Of a DNA stretch of 64,000 bases, positions 15,551-25,800 are shown piece after piece. This stretch comes from Micromonospora sp. NBC_01813. GTDB lineage: Bacteria > Actinomycetota > Actinomycetes > Mycobacteriales > Micromonosporaceae. Position 1 is the first letter of the stretch; every line of letters begins with the position of its first letter. The translations under genes were made by a program, and so were the position numbers. The stretch covers positions 3,347,001 to 3,411,000 of the forward strand of contig NZ_CP109067.1 of the NCBI RefSeq assembly GCF_035917335.1. Reading direction: 5' to 3'. The notes under the pieces are model-generated. The model saw nothing but the letters and a program-made list of their open reading frames with translations. It was not told the DNA's origin and searched no databases.

Positions 15551-16945
15551 TCAGGCGACGGCGCAGGGGGTGCCGTTCAGGGTGAACGAGCTGGGCCTAC
15601 CACTGTTGCCGGAGTGGGTGGCCTGGAAGCCGATGCTCTGCGAGCCGTTCGGCGGGATGCCAGCGTTGTAGGAGACGTTGCGGGCGGTCACCGCGCCGCT
15701 GGTCGGTGAGTACGTGGCATTCCAGCCCGAGGTGATGGTCTGCCCGGACGGCAGGGTGAAGGCCAGGCTCCAGCCGTTGATCGCGCTGCTGCCGGTGTTG
15801 GCGATCGTCACCGAGGCGACGAGGCCGTTGTTCCACGCGTTCACCCCGTAGGTGACCCGGCAGGTGCCCGACGGCGGCGGCGTGGTCGGCGGGGCCGTCG
15901 TCGGCGGGGCGGTGGTCGGCGGGGCCGTCGTCGGTGGAGCAGTGGTGGGTGGCGCCGTGGTCGGCGGAGCGGTCGTCGGTGGAGCAGTAGTGGGCGGTGC
16001 GGTGGTCGGCGGGGCCGTCGTCGGTGTGGTGCCATCCAGGCCGAAGAAGCGGATCACCTGGGCGGCGTCGACCGGCAGGTTGTGTCCGGTGCCCTGCATG
16101 CTGATCGCCTCGACCGGGGCCATCCCGCCGGAGCCGCCGTACCGGGTGCGGGTGTAGTTGCCCTGCGGGCTGTCGGTGAAGGTCGGCGTCTGGCTCAGCC
16201 CGTGCACGTTCGTCCACTGCTTCACCTGCTCGGCGAAGTTCGGGTAGCGCAGCGTGTCGTCGTTGGTGCCGTGCCAGATCTGCATCCGCGGCCACGGACC
16301 GCGGTAGCTGGAGTTGGTGTTGCGGACCGCGTCGCCCCACTGCTGGGCGGTACGCACGACCTGCCCGCCGGCGCACTGGCTGTTCCACTCGGACCCGCCG
16401 GTGGTGGCGAAGCAGGTGAACGGCACACCGGCGAAGGACGCGCCGGCGGCGAAGACGTCCGGGTAGACGCCGAGCATGACGTTGGTCATCATCGCGCCCG
16501 ACGACACACCGGTGGCGAAGATCCGGCTCGGGTCGGCGTCGTAGCGTTGCTGCACGTAGCTGACCATGGACCGGATGCCGACCGGGTCACTACCGCCACC
16601 GCGGGTCAGCGCCTGCTGCGAGTAGACGTCGAAGCACTGGCTGCTGCGGGTCACCGACGGGTAGATGACGATGTAACCGTACCGGTCGGCCAGCGAGGCG
16701 TACTGGGTGCCGGAGTGGAACGCCGGTCCGGTGCCGGTGCAGTAGTGCATGGCGACCAGAATCGGCGGACGTGGCGCGACCCGGTCTGGCACGTACAGGT
16801 ACATCCGCAGGTTACTGGGGTTGGTGCCGAAGTTGGTGACTTCGGTCAGGGTGGCAGCCGAGGCAGGCGCCGCGAAGGTCAACGCGGCTGCGGCGGCGGT
16901 GACCGCAGCAGCGGCGACCGCCAGGATCTTGGCGATGGGTCTCAT
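15551..16945 (-). CDS. Secreted PHB-depolymerase-family esterase (CE1-like) with CBM2
   Basis: 464 residues from ATG 16945, preceded by GGAGGA. Residues 1-31 are a signal peptide ending ASA. The alpha/beta-hydrolase domain (about 35-325) has the nucleophile motif GVSSG with Ser148 and the HG-type end WHGTNDDTLRY ... GTGHNLPVD, fitting feruloyl/acetyl-xylan esterases or PHB depolymerases. A Thr-Pro linker of repeated TTAPP units follows. The C terminus is a CBM2 cellulose/chitin-binding domain (CRVTYGVNAWNNG ... NGWSLAFTLPSGQ). It likely deacetylates plant cell-wall polymer outside the cell. The divergent LacI regulator suggests sugar control. Confidence 0.9.
   Translation of the reverse strand: MRPIAKILAVAAAAVTAAAAALTFAAPASAATLTEVTNFGTNPSNLRMYLYVPDRVAPRPPILVAMHYCTGTGPAFHSGTQYASLADRYGYIVIYPSVTRSSQCFDVYSQQALTRGGGSDPVGIRSMVSYVQQRYDADPSRIFATGVSSGAMMTNVMLGVYPDVFAAGASFAGVPFTCFATTGGSEWNSQCAGGQVVRTAQQWGDAVRNTNSSYRGPWPRMQIWHGTNDDTLRYPNFAEQVKQWTNVHGLSQTPTFTDSPQGNYTRTRYGGSGGMAPVEAISMQGTGHNLPVDAAQVIRFFGLDGTTPTTAPPTTAPPTTAPPTTAPPTTAPPTTAPPTTAPPTTAPPTTAPPTTPPPSGTCRVTYGVNAWNNGLVASVTIANTGSSAINGWSLAFTLPSGQTITSGWNATYSPTSGAVTARNVSYNAGIPPNGSQSIGFQATHSGNSGRPSSFTLNGTPCAVA
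15885..16030 (-). repeat. Coding tandem repeat (TTAPP linker of the esterase)
   Basis: About nine copies of a 15-bp unit coding TTAPP, with higher-order 30-bp variants built on GGTCGGCGGGGCCGTCGTC. It encodes the flexible linker between the catalytic and binding domains; length polymorphism is expected. Confidence 0.85.
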
Positions 16946-17020
16946 GTGGTTCCTCCGGAACGCACGCAGGGGTGGCAGGGGTCGTCGCGGGGCTGCCCAG
17001 GCACCCGCTTGCTCCGGCTC

Positions 17021-17107
17021 GAAACAGTTACTAGTATCGATAGAAACAGTTCGCGACACAAGGTTCAACACCCGACCAACATCGACCTGGCTCTATAGAA
17101 GCGCTTC
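17021..17107. promoter_or_regulatory. LacI-type operator candidates
   Basis: The 222-nt divergent region between the esterase and LacI genes holds a perfect palindrome GAAGCGCTTC at 17098-17107, matching the GCGC-centred core of LacI-family operators. It also holds two direct copies of GAAACAGTT at 17021-17029 and 17043-17051, 22 bp apart (two helical turns). Control of both genes by the LacI protein is inferred. Confidence 0.6.
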
Positions 17108-17167
17108 GACACTCCGTAGCATGGGCCCGGCGACACCCCAGATCAATCGGAAGGTTGGCCAACGGTC

Positions 17168-18262
17168 GTGGACCCCGCCTCGACGCACCCAGACACCCCG
17201 CCGGCGGCCGGCAGCACACCAGCGGAGCAGCCGACCGGCCCCCGGCGTGGGCGCCGCCGGGGCGAACTCTCCGTCGCGACGATCGCCCGACTCGCCGGCG
17301 TCTCCAAACCCACCGTGTCCAAGGTGCTCAACGGACGATCCGGAGTCGCCTTGGACACCCGACGACGGATCGAGGCCCTGGTCCGCGAGCAGGGCTACCA
17401 ACGCCCCGGCTCGGTCGCCCCCACCGCCGGCCTCGAAGTCGTGTTCTACCAGCTGGAAAGCCACCTGGCGATCGAGATCCTGCGCGGTGTGGAGGAGGTC
17501 GCCCGGGCCAACGAACTCTCCGTCGGATTCACCGAGGCGCAAGGCCGCACCAACCCGGGCCGGTCCTGGGCCGAGCAGTTGCTCGGCCGCCGGCCGGTCG
17601 GGGTGATCGCCGTCTACTCCGCGTTCACTCCCGAACAGCATGCCCAACTGGCCGCCAGCGCCATCCCGCTGGTCGCGCTGGACCCGATCGGCGAGCCGGC
17701 CCATCCCACCCCGTCGGTCGGCGCCACCAACTGGAACGGCGGCATCACCGCCACCCGCCACCTGCTCGACCTGGGTCACCGGCGAATCGCGGTGATCAGC
17801 GGACCGGTCGAGATGCTGGGTGCCCGCGCCCGACTGGAAGGCTGCCGAGCGGCGATGGACTCCGTCGGCGTACGCCTGGACGACGATCTCGTCCGCAGTG
17901 GTCGGTTCTACTACGAGGACGGACAACGGTTGGGTCGCGAACTACTCGACCGGCCCGACCGGCCGACGGCGGTGATCTGCGGCAACGACCTACAGGCACT
18001 CGGCGTCTACACCGCAGCCTGGCAACTCGGCCTGCGCATCCCCGACGACCTGAGCGTCGTTGGATTCGACGACATCGACAACGCCCGCTGGTGCTGCCCG
18101 CCACTGACCACCGTACGTCAGCCGCTGGCCGAGATGGCCTCGACCGCAGCAGCGATGGTGCTGAAGATGGCCGCCGGCGGATCGCTGTCGCAGCACCGGG
18201 TGGAGATCGGCACTACCCTGGTCGTCCGGGGCAGCACCGCCGCACCATCGACGCAAAGGTGA
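17168..18262 (+). CDS. LacI-family transcriptional regulator
   Basis: 364 residues from GTG 17168. After a Pro/Ala-rich leader of about 30 residues comes the LacI HTH (SVATIARLAGVSKPTVSKVL, then NGRSGVALDTRRRIEALV). The periplasmic-binding-like effector domain follows, with HRRIAVISGP and the family signature DDLSVVGFDDIDNA. It is divergent from the secreted esterase, and palindromic sites lie between them, so a sugar released from plant polymer is a plausible inducer. The VOC gene follows 3 nt after the stop. Confidence 0.93.
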   Translation: MDPASTHPDTPPAAGSTPAEQPTGPRRGRRRGELSVATIARLAGVSKPTVSKVLNGRSGVALDTRRRIEALVREQGYQRPGSVAPTAGLEVVFYQLESHLAIEILRGVEEVARANELSVGFTEAQGRTNPGRSWAEQLLGRRPVGVIAVYSAFTPEQHAQLAASAIPLVALDPIGEPAHPTPSVGATNWNGGITATRHLLDLGHRRIAVISGPVEMLGARARLEGCRAAMDSVGVRLDDDLVRSGRFYYEDGQRLGRELLDRPDRPTAVICGNDLQALGVYTAAWQLGLRIPDDLSVVGFDDIDNARWCCPPLTTVRQPLAEMASTAAAMVLKMAAGGSLSQHRVEIGTTLVVRGSTAAPSTQR

Positions 18263-18265
18263 CAC

Positions 18266-18673
18266 GTGAACTGGACACTCGAGGTGGTCGTGGTTCCGGT
18301 CTCGGACCTGGACCGGGCCAAGACCTTCTACGCCGACCAGCTCGGCTTCAACGTCGACCACGACACGAAGATCAACGACGACGTACGGATCATCCAGTTG
18401 ACCCCGCCCGGGTCAGGCTGCTCGATAGTGATCGGCAAGGGCGCGGTCCCGGACATGCCGCCCGGTTCGCTACGCGGGCTGCAACTCGTCGTCGCGGACA
18501 TCAAGGCGGCACACGCCGAGCTCACCGACCGCGGTGTCGCGGTCAGTGAGATCCAGGTGCTCGGCGACAACCCGCACCCGATGCCCGACCCGATGGACAA
18601 CGTGGGATTCTTCTACTTCACCGACCCGGACGGCAACGGCTGGGCGGTGCAGCAGATCTCCAGCCGCCCCTGA
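18266..18673 (+). CDS. VOC-family (glyoxalase-like) protein
   Basis: 135 residues from GTG/ATG-region start 18266, 3 nt after the LacI gene, so probably co-transcribed. It has two betaalphabetabetabeta modules: LEVVVVPVSDLDRAKTFYAD at the N terminus, and GLQLVVADIKAAHAELTDRG with VGFFYFTDPDGNGWAVQQI at the C terminus. The family includes glyoxalases, dioxygenases and resistance proteins; this short single-domain form is usually of unknown substrate. A diverged piece of the same gene occurs at 53.66-53.82 kb. Confidence 0.9.
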   Translation: MNWTLEVVVVPVSDLDRAKTFYADQLGFNVDHDTKINDDVRIIQLTPPGSGCSIVIGKGAVPDMPPGSLRGLQLVVADIKAAHAELTDRGVAVSEIQVLGDNPHPMPDPMDNVGFFYFTDPDGNGWAVQQISSRP

Positions 18674-18690
18674 CCTTCCGCCGACCGCTC

Positions 18691-18773
18691 GGCTCAGGTC
18701 GACTCAGGCCGGGTCGGCTCAGGTCGGGTCGGCTCAGGCCGGGTCGACTCAGGTCGACTCAGGCCGGGTCGTC
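18691..18773. repeat. Short tandem repeat between convergent genes
   Basis: Interleaved copies of CTCAGGTCGA and CTCAGGYCGGGTCGR (10- and 15-bp units), six in all. They lie between the VOC gene and the convergent gene at 18759 and run into the last codons of the latter. No hairpin is formed, so this is not an obvious terminator. It is likely a slippage-prone spacer. Confidence 0.8.
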
Positions 18774-19769
18774 GCTGGCGAACAGCGCATGTTCGGCCTG
18801 CATCCGGTCCGCCAGATCCGTCCGGGGCGGGCGGTAGCCGGCGGCCCGGATCGCCGCCAGCAACGGCGGGTACGGTGCGATCCCGTGCCGCTGTGCGTAG
18901 TAGGCGCTCGCGTCGGGCCAGACGAACCGCCCGTCGGTGCGGTAGGTCAGCGGCACCACCTCGCCCAGCTCCGGGTCGACCACGTCGGCCATGGTCGCCG
19001 TGGTCAGCAGCACCGCGTCCGCCCCGTACAGGTACGCCGCCACCGATTCCTGCTCATCGACGTCGAGGTGCGGACGTCGACCGTCGAAGCAGGGCCGGCC
19101 CGCTTGGTCGACTCCGTCGAAGACCGGGACCAGCTCGGGCGCGGCCGCAGTTGCCGTCCACAGCAGCGTCGCCCCGGCGATCGCCGCCCGATGATAGGAC
19201 GGTAGGGGCGTGTCGCCCCGGAACACCTCGACCCGGGGCGGGTCCTCCCCCGCCTCGACGAGCCGGGCCTGGGCCGTGCCGGCCAACGACGCCGGCTCGG
19301 CCGCACCGGTCACCTCGACCAGGAACACCCGGGCGGCGTCGCCGTCGTCGGCACCACGGCGCAGCACACCCCAGATTCCGCGTACGCCCGGTTCGTCGTG
19401 CAACGCGGTGACCACCGTCGTGGCCGCGCGGTCGGACCAGCCCGCCGGATCGGTGCCGAGCAGACCGGACCCACCTGGCAGCGCGACCCATTCGTACGCC
19501 GGTGCCCGCAACCCGTAGTGCGCCAACGCGTCGGCGGCGGCCGACGCGCCGACGTCGCGCGCGACCAGGGCGACAGCGGCCAGTTCGTCAGCCGTCAGCC
19601 GGGTGCCGACAGCGGCGACGACCCGTCCGATCCCGCCCGGCACATCCACCGAGGAGGCCGGTCGCGCGGCGGCGGCCAACGCCTGGCGGGCTGCGGCCAG
19701 TTCGGCGTCGTCGACCACCCCCGCCAGGGACAGCAGCAGGCTGTGCCAGTGCCCGGTCACGTCATTCAC
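18759..19769 (-). CDS. Hypothetical protein next to giant type VII protein (possible immunity/accessory)
   Basis: 336 residues from ATG 19769 with GAGGAG upstream. The N-terminal half is Ala-rich helical. The middle has EWVALPGGSGLLGTDPAG and VVTALHDEPGVRGIWGVLRR, and the C-terminal part has GRFVWPDASAYYAQRHGIAP followed by RAAGYRPP. No known domain. It begins 67 nt after the giant gene and on the same strand, the usual place for an immunity or accessory gene in a polymorphic toxin locus, but that is positional inference only. A fragment of a second copy is found at about 53.82-53.90 kb. Confidence 0.75.
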   Translation of the reverse strand: MNDVTGHWHSLLLSLAGVVDDAELAAARQALAAAARPASSVDVPGGIGRVVAAVGTRLTADELAAVALVARDVGASAAADALAHYGLRAPAYEWVALPGGSGLLGTDPAGWSDRAATTVVTALHDEPGVRGIWGVLRRGADDGDAARVFLVEVTGAAEPASLAGTAQARLVEAGEDPPRVEVFRGDTPLPSYHRAAIAGATLLWTATAAAPELVPVFDGVDQAGRPCFDGRRPHLDVDEQESVAAYLYGADAVLLTTATMADVVDPELGEVVPLTYRTDGRFVWPDASAYYAQRHGIAPYPPLLAAIRAAGYRPPRTDLADRMQAEHALFASDDPA

Positions 19770-19836
19770 TCCTCGTACCTCAGTTGCCTATCGCCGTTGT
19801 GTCTCAGTCGCCTGCAGCCGCTGCTGCCTCGGTCGC

Positions 19837-22800
19837 CTACCGCCGGTCGGTGTCGCCCTGTCCGGGAGTCCAGGCGGGGACTCCCTGCCAGGGCTGCCGA
19901 GTGCGCTGTCGCGGTGCCGCCGGCATCCACGGACCGGAATCCGCTGGCGACACCGCAGGCGGGAAGGGCGCACGCGACGCGGCCGGGGCGACGCCGGGTG
20001 GCGGCACGTGCTCGAACCGGCCGGTGGTCCGTGGTCGCAGAAACCCGAACGAGTCCGGGCCGAGGATCCCGGTCCACATCGCACCCGATTGGCTGAGCGC
20101 GAGGTCACCGCGTACCGCCCAGATCCGGAATTGGGCCCCGGCCGCCGCCGCGAGCAGCTGCGCGACGGACGTAGGCACCTGGGCTGAGCTGGGCGGTGTC
20201 GCCAGCCCGCTGGCCACCAGGTATATGTCGCGGGTGCCGGTCGGGTACCTGTTTCGCAGCGCGGCGCCGACCACATCGGCGAAGATCTGTGCCGGCACCG
20301 GCCGGCCGGACACCACTGGCTGGCCGTCCCGCGCCGGCACCACGACGGCACTGGCTCCGCCGGGCAGCCGCAACTGCGGCAGAACGCCACCGATGTGCGG
20401 GTCCGCGCCGCCAGGCTGGGCGACCATCAGCAGGTCCGGGCGGTACGCCGGCCACAGCAGCCAGCCGGACAGCTCGTTGGTGGTCACCGGGCTCGTGGCC
20501 GACTGCGGCGGATCGACCGGCCGGACCACCACTGGCGCTGCGGCCGCGTCGCGGCTGGTGAGCAGCGGCGGTCGGGGGTCCGGCCGGTCGATCGCGCGCT
20601 GCAGGATCGCCGCGAGCTGGGACAGGCCGGCCGGGCCGAGACGCGGCAGCAGCGCCGCGAGATGCCGGCTGACGTCGTCGTCGGTCTGCTGGTCCCGCCG
20701 CGTCACCGCCGCCTCGGGCCGCGGACCCAGGACGATGGCCCGGCCGGGGTGCCGATCGATCAGGTCGATCAGCGCGGGGTCGCGCAATGCGGTCACGCCG
20801 TTGAGCCGCAGCGAGGCCTCGATGTCGCGGAACAGCAGCCGACCGAGCTCGTCGTCGCGACGCGTGACTCCGATCGGAACAGGTTTACCATCGTCGATCG
20901 ACTCGAGCACCTCGACATGCGGCAGCACCCGGTTCATCGGCAGGGCAAAGCCGCGGGGCATCGTGTACAGCACGTTGCGCGTCGCCGACGGCCCGGCAAG
21001 CATGATCTGCGCGTCGGGGCCGACCTCCTCGTAGGCGCTGGTGAACACCGACGCCTGCGCCTCGGTCAACCGCGTCGGCCACTGTGTCGGTGCGGCGATC
21101 CGGCTCACCCAGTCGGCCACCCCGCGCAGGCCGACCGCAAGGTCGAGCACCACCTCGTAGCGTCGGCCCAGATGTTCCACAATGATCAGCGGCGCCACGT
21201 GCAGATACCAGAGCACCTCGACGGGCGACTGCCAGGTGGCACCGGCCGCCGCCACGGACGTGATGCTCAGGTCGTCGCCGTGCAGGAAGACCTGCCGGGA
21301 GGCGATCCCCCAGCGAGCCAGCCGGGTGCCGGATCGCAACGCGTCGGTGACGCAGCCGTCCTCCGGCGAGGTGGCACCGGCCGGCGAGACTCCGGTGCCG
21401 TCGGCGACGCCGCGTACCTCGTCGATCAGCATCGCGTACGCGCGGACCGCCTCCGCCGGGCTGACGGCCGGCAGGTCGAGGTTGCCGTCGTCGAACAGGT
21501 GTCGCAGGTAGCCGGCCCACGGCTCGGGCAACTGTGCGACCAGGCCGGACAGGTGCTCGCTGAAGGCCAGCACGCCGTACCGCTCGTGGTATCCGGCGGC
21601 CACCTGGGCCAGGCCGACCGGATCACGGCGCAGCACGGTGAGGATCTGAACGAGCTCGGCGGCGGCGCGGTCGGGCTGCCCCACCAGGTCGTGAATCCGC
21701 TCGACGATGGCGGCGTGCCCACCGTGACGCGGCCGGAGGGCCGGCATCGGTCCGGTGAGCACCCGTACCAGCGCACGCAGTTCGGTCCCCGCCGGCAGCC
21801 GGTACTCGAGGTGCGCCAGTCCGCCGGTGTCGTGATCGATCCGCTGTCGCAGGTCTTCGTCGGCGGTCACCCGGGACAACTCGCCCAGCAGGCGGCCGGC
21901 CGCACCCGGACGGGACGCCAGTAGGTCGTCGATCGATCTGTTCAGCCGAGCCAGGACCGCACGTGGGTCGAGCGGGGTCCGCGGGGTGTCGCGTGCCCAG
22001 CGCGGTACCGGCACGGTGGCGGCAGCGTAGAGCAACGGGTCCAGGATGTCGGGCAGCGCCGGAGCCGACGCGGCCGGCGCCGGGAGGGATGCGGCCGGCG
22101 TCGCCGGCAACGGCCTCGGGGCCGTCCGGAGCATGAGCCGGATCCAGGCGCCGCTGTCGGCGGCGTCCGCGTCGGTGAGCCAGCCGGTTGCGGCGCCTGG
22201 ATACGGCTCGGGTTGGCTGCCCGGCCGGAAGACCATCAGCGGTACGGGTTCACCCGGCCGCAGTGTGCCATCGGTGTCCTGAACGGTGTCGCCGCTGAAC
22301 AACCGTCCGCTGACGCTGGAGACCCAGACCGGTGCCGTCGACGCCACCACCATTGGACTGATGACACCGTCGCGGGCACCCAGCCGATCCGCCAGCCGCT
22401 GCGCGACCGCCGGCCGCGAGACCAGTTGGGGTGTCGTTGCCTGGTTCTGCGCACCGTCGGCTGGCGTGTCTCGGTTCGACGCCGTTTCTGGGTCGAGCGG
22501 CATTGCGCCGAGTTCGCAGCCGGCAAGCACGACACCGTCGACACCGTCCTGGCCGGCATGGTGTTCGAGCTGCGTGATGGTCTGTTCCACCCACTGGTCC
22601 AGGTCATCGACGGCCATTCCGGCGACGGACGGCCGTCCCGCGACCGCGTGGGTGACCGCGCCGAGCATCCCCGCCGGCAGGTCGAGGTTGGTGATGATGT
22701 CGGCCAGGTCCGCGCCATCGCCGACGGCAACGGCTCGGGTACGGGTGGGGACCGGGGCGAAAGTGGTGCCCGCCGGTGGCGGTACGGCCTGCGCCAGCCC

Positions 22801-25800
22801 GATGTCCGCCGGTGGCAGCCACGCCCGGTAGTGGCCGATCCCGTGCTCGGCGGACCGGTCGCCGGGCGGCTGGAAGAACAGCAGCACCGGGGATTCCGTC
22901 GCCGCCCTGATCGAACCGAAGTTGACCGGGTCGGCGGCGGTGGTCACCGTGGTGCCGTGGAGCAGGCTCGTGGTCGCGACCATGATCCGGCGGTCGAGCA
23001 CCAACCCGACCAGCTGGATAAACTCTTCGCCCACGTCGGAGCGCAGATCCCAGGTCCGCACCGCACGGGTGAGCCGGGTGCGGACCTCGGCAACCGGTTC
23101 TTCGTACCCGTCGGTCCGGCCACGTTGACCGATGGTGGCGAAGAAGCCGTCGTCGGCGGGGTCGTTCAGACCGATCCGCGCGACGATGGCCTGCTGAAGC
23201 GCCCCGGCGACCACTTCGAGCTGCGGCATTCGGTGTGCGGGAAAGTTCCACGGGCGCTGCCGCAGGCCCTGACCCGCCGTCTGGCGACGTAGTTCCGCCA
23301 TGTCCCGCTCGATAGCCGCAAGGTCTGCCCGGCGTTCGGCCGGCACGACCTCGGCTACCGCCGACGGCGCGGCGGCGATCGCAGACCGGATCAGGCACTG
23401 GGCCAGGGTGCCGCTGCCGGCGTCGACCTGATAGCGCAGTTCGACCGTGCGGGCCGGCACCGGGCGGGTGACGGCGTCAGACGCGATCGCAGCCGTTGCG
23501 GCGTTGGATGTGGTCGCCAGCGCGGCCGCGATGCTCCCCTCGGGAATGAGGGTCGCCGCCGCCAGTGCCGGCGTTGCCAGTACCGGCGTTGCCAGTACCG
23601 GCGTTGGCGTTGCTGTCGCCGTCTCAGCCAATGCCGTCTCAGCCAATGCCGCTGTCGCCGGTGGTGTCACGGTGGTGATCGTCGCCGTCTCCGGCCGGCC
23701 CGGCGGCACGGCCGGCGGCGCGCCGGTCCGCTGCTGGGTCAGCGATCCCAGGATTCCGGTCAGGGCCGCCAACTGTGCGGTCCACCCCGGCCGGTTCGCG
23801 ACCATGGTCGACGGCGCCGGAGACTGGACGGTGCCGGTCATCGAACTCACGGCGGAGTCGGCCCGGGTGCTGGCGATCGTCGCACCGGCCGGGACGTGCC
23901 GTGCCAACCCGCTGCCGTCGGGGCGGGTGACGACGACGGTGAGGTCCAGCCCACGGATCCAGAAGGTCTCGGTGACCTCGGCGTTGCGTTCGTCGGTCGT
24001 GTCCAGCGCACTGCCACGCTCGGTCGACTGCTGTTCACCTATGCCGGGGGCTCCGGTGCCGCCGAGCCGGTTCAGCCAGATCGACGGTGTCGGGTCGGGC
24101 TTGGGCATGCCGTTGCCGCCGTCGACGGTGAGGGAGGACGCGGAACTCTCCCCGGTCGCGAGCGAGACCTTCGGGGCGGTCGTCGACTGGGTGTACGCCC
24201 TGCCTTTCGACCGGATTCCGACTGGGGCGTCCGTCGCGTCGACCAGCTGGTGGACGGCGGTGACGTAGATCCGCACCGTCAGCTGGGGGTCGACTCCGAC
24301 GGGGAATCCTGCCGGCCCGAGTAGTTCAGGCAGGTGCTGCCGCAGGTTGGACTCGCTCGCCATCAGCCGCTGCAGCAGCGGGACCGTGCCAACCGCGGCC
24401 GGCGCCACCGCCGCCGGACCGGCCCCTCGCGACGCGAGCACCATGCCGGACAGTTCGGCGACCACCGCAGCCGCCGGCAAGGTCATCAGCTGTACGGAGT
24501 CGTCGCTGAGTAGTCCCGCGTTGAAGGATTCCCGCGCCGCCAACTCGTCGATCCGCTCGGTGGTCAGCCACCGTGGCCGATTCGTGGTCGCGGGGGCCCA
24601 GGGCTGCCCGGCCGTGATCAGCTGCTTCCATCGGGCGCGGCGTACGGATGCGTACGGTTGAGTCAAGACTGTCGGCACGATCTTGCGTAGCGTGCCGGTG
24701 GCCGGCCGACCGGTGACCCGGACGATCGGGCCGACCGCCCCCTGCCGCACGAAGTCCGTCAACATGTTCCATAGTGGAGTGAAGCTGCTGACGGCCAGTG
24801 CCAGCAGGTCCCTTGGCAGGTCGACGAAGTCGACCTCGACCGCAAACTGCGCGTTCTCCCTGAACTCCGTCATGTCCCCGGACTTGGTGTCCAACCGGGC
24901 GATGGACTTCACCGTCGTGGTGTCACCCTGCCCATACGTCACCTCGTAGTCTTTGTCTCGGGTGCCGGTGACCCCACCAGCGTCACCATCGGCGTCCGAC
25001 CCCAGCGCACGGCCGGTCAAGGTATAACCCCTGGCGATGCCCCGGCTGGAGCCGGCCGCCGTTTCCCGCATCCCTTCAGACCGGAACGTACCGTCGGTGG
25101 AGAGTCTCGGTGCGCTGGAGACCGTCCCGGTCGTACGACCCCGTACGGTGACGATCAACAGACCGGTCCGGATTCCCCCCAACACCGGGAATCCCCGCAC
25201 CATGCCGGTGCCGAACAGTTCGAACTGGTTGAGCGCCAGCCGGTCGTCGGCGAACGTCTCGGCGATCTGCCGGTGCAGCAGGTCCTCGCGGGCCACAGCG
25301 TCGGATGCGAGTCCCAGGTGCCGCATCCTGACTTCGACAGCGCTGAGCACGTCGGGAGCCGCGATGTGCTCGACGTGGCTGAACGCCCTGGCCAGGTCGG
25401 CGTTCATCACCATGCTGGTGAGCGTCGGGGGCGCCGCCTGGGGTGCCCTGGGCAGTCCCAGCAGGGTGGCGAGGCGGGTGTCGACGAGCAGCGCCACCGC
25501 CTCCCGCACCGCGACGTACCGAGGTCCCTGCACGCGTACCGGCGGATCCGTCTGGCGCGCGTCCCAACTGCGCACCTCGATCTGGAAGGCCACCGAAGCG
25601 GTGAAGTGTGGGCCACGGGTGGTCTCGCGGGTGATGTTGATCCAGCCCTGCTGCTGACTTGCGCTCGTACCGGCGGACATCTCGCCGGTGCCGGTGGCGG
25701 TGCCCAACAGCCTCGCGCTCGCGCCGTCCTCACTGTCGTTGCTGGGTATCAGGTCTACCTGCAGGCCACCGCCGGCCGACGCCCCGACGCTGCGGGTCGT

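Noticed and set aside
15885-16030. Possible CRISPR or satellite array
   Set aside because: Units are contiguous, in frame and encode a TTAPP linker. No spacers or Cas genes.
22100-22700. CHAT/caspase-like fourth centre in the giant protein near Cys4375
   Set aside because: VLAGCELG resembles the Cys motif of CHAT domains, but a matching His-Gly motif upstream is not convincing.
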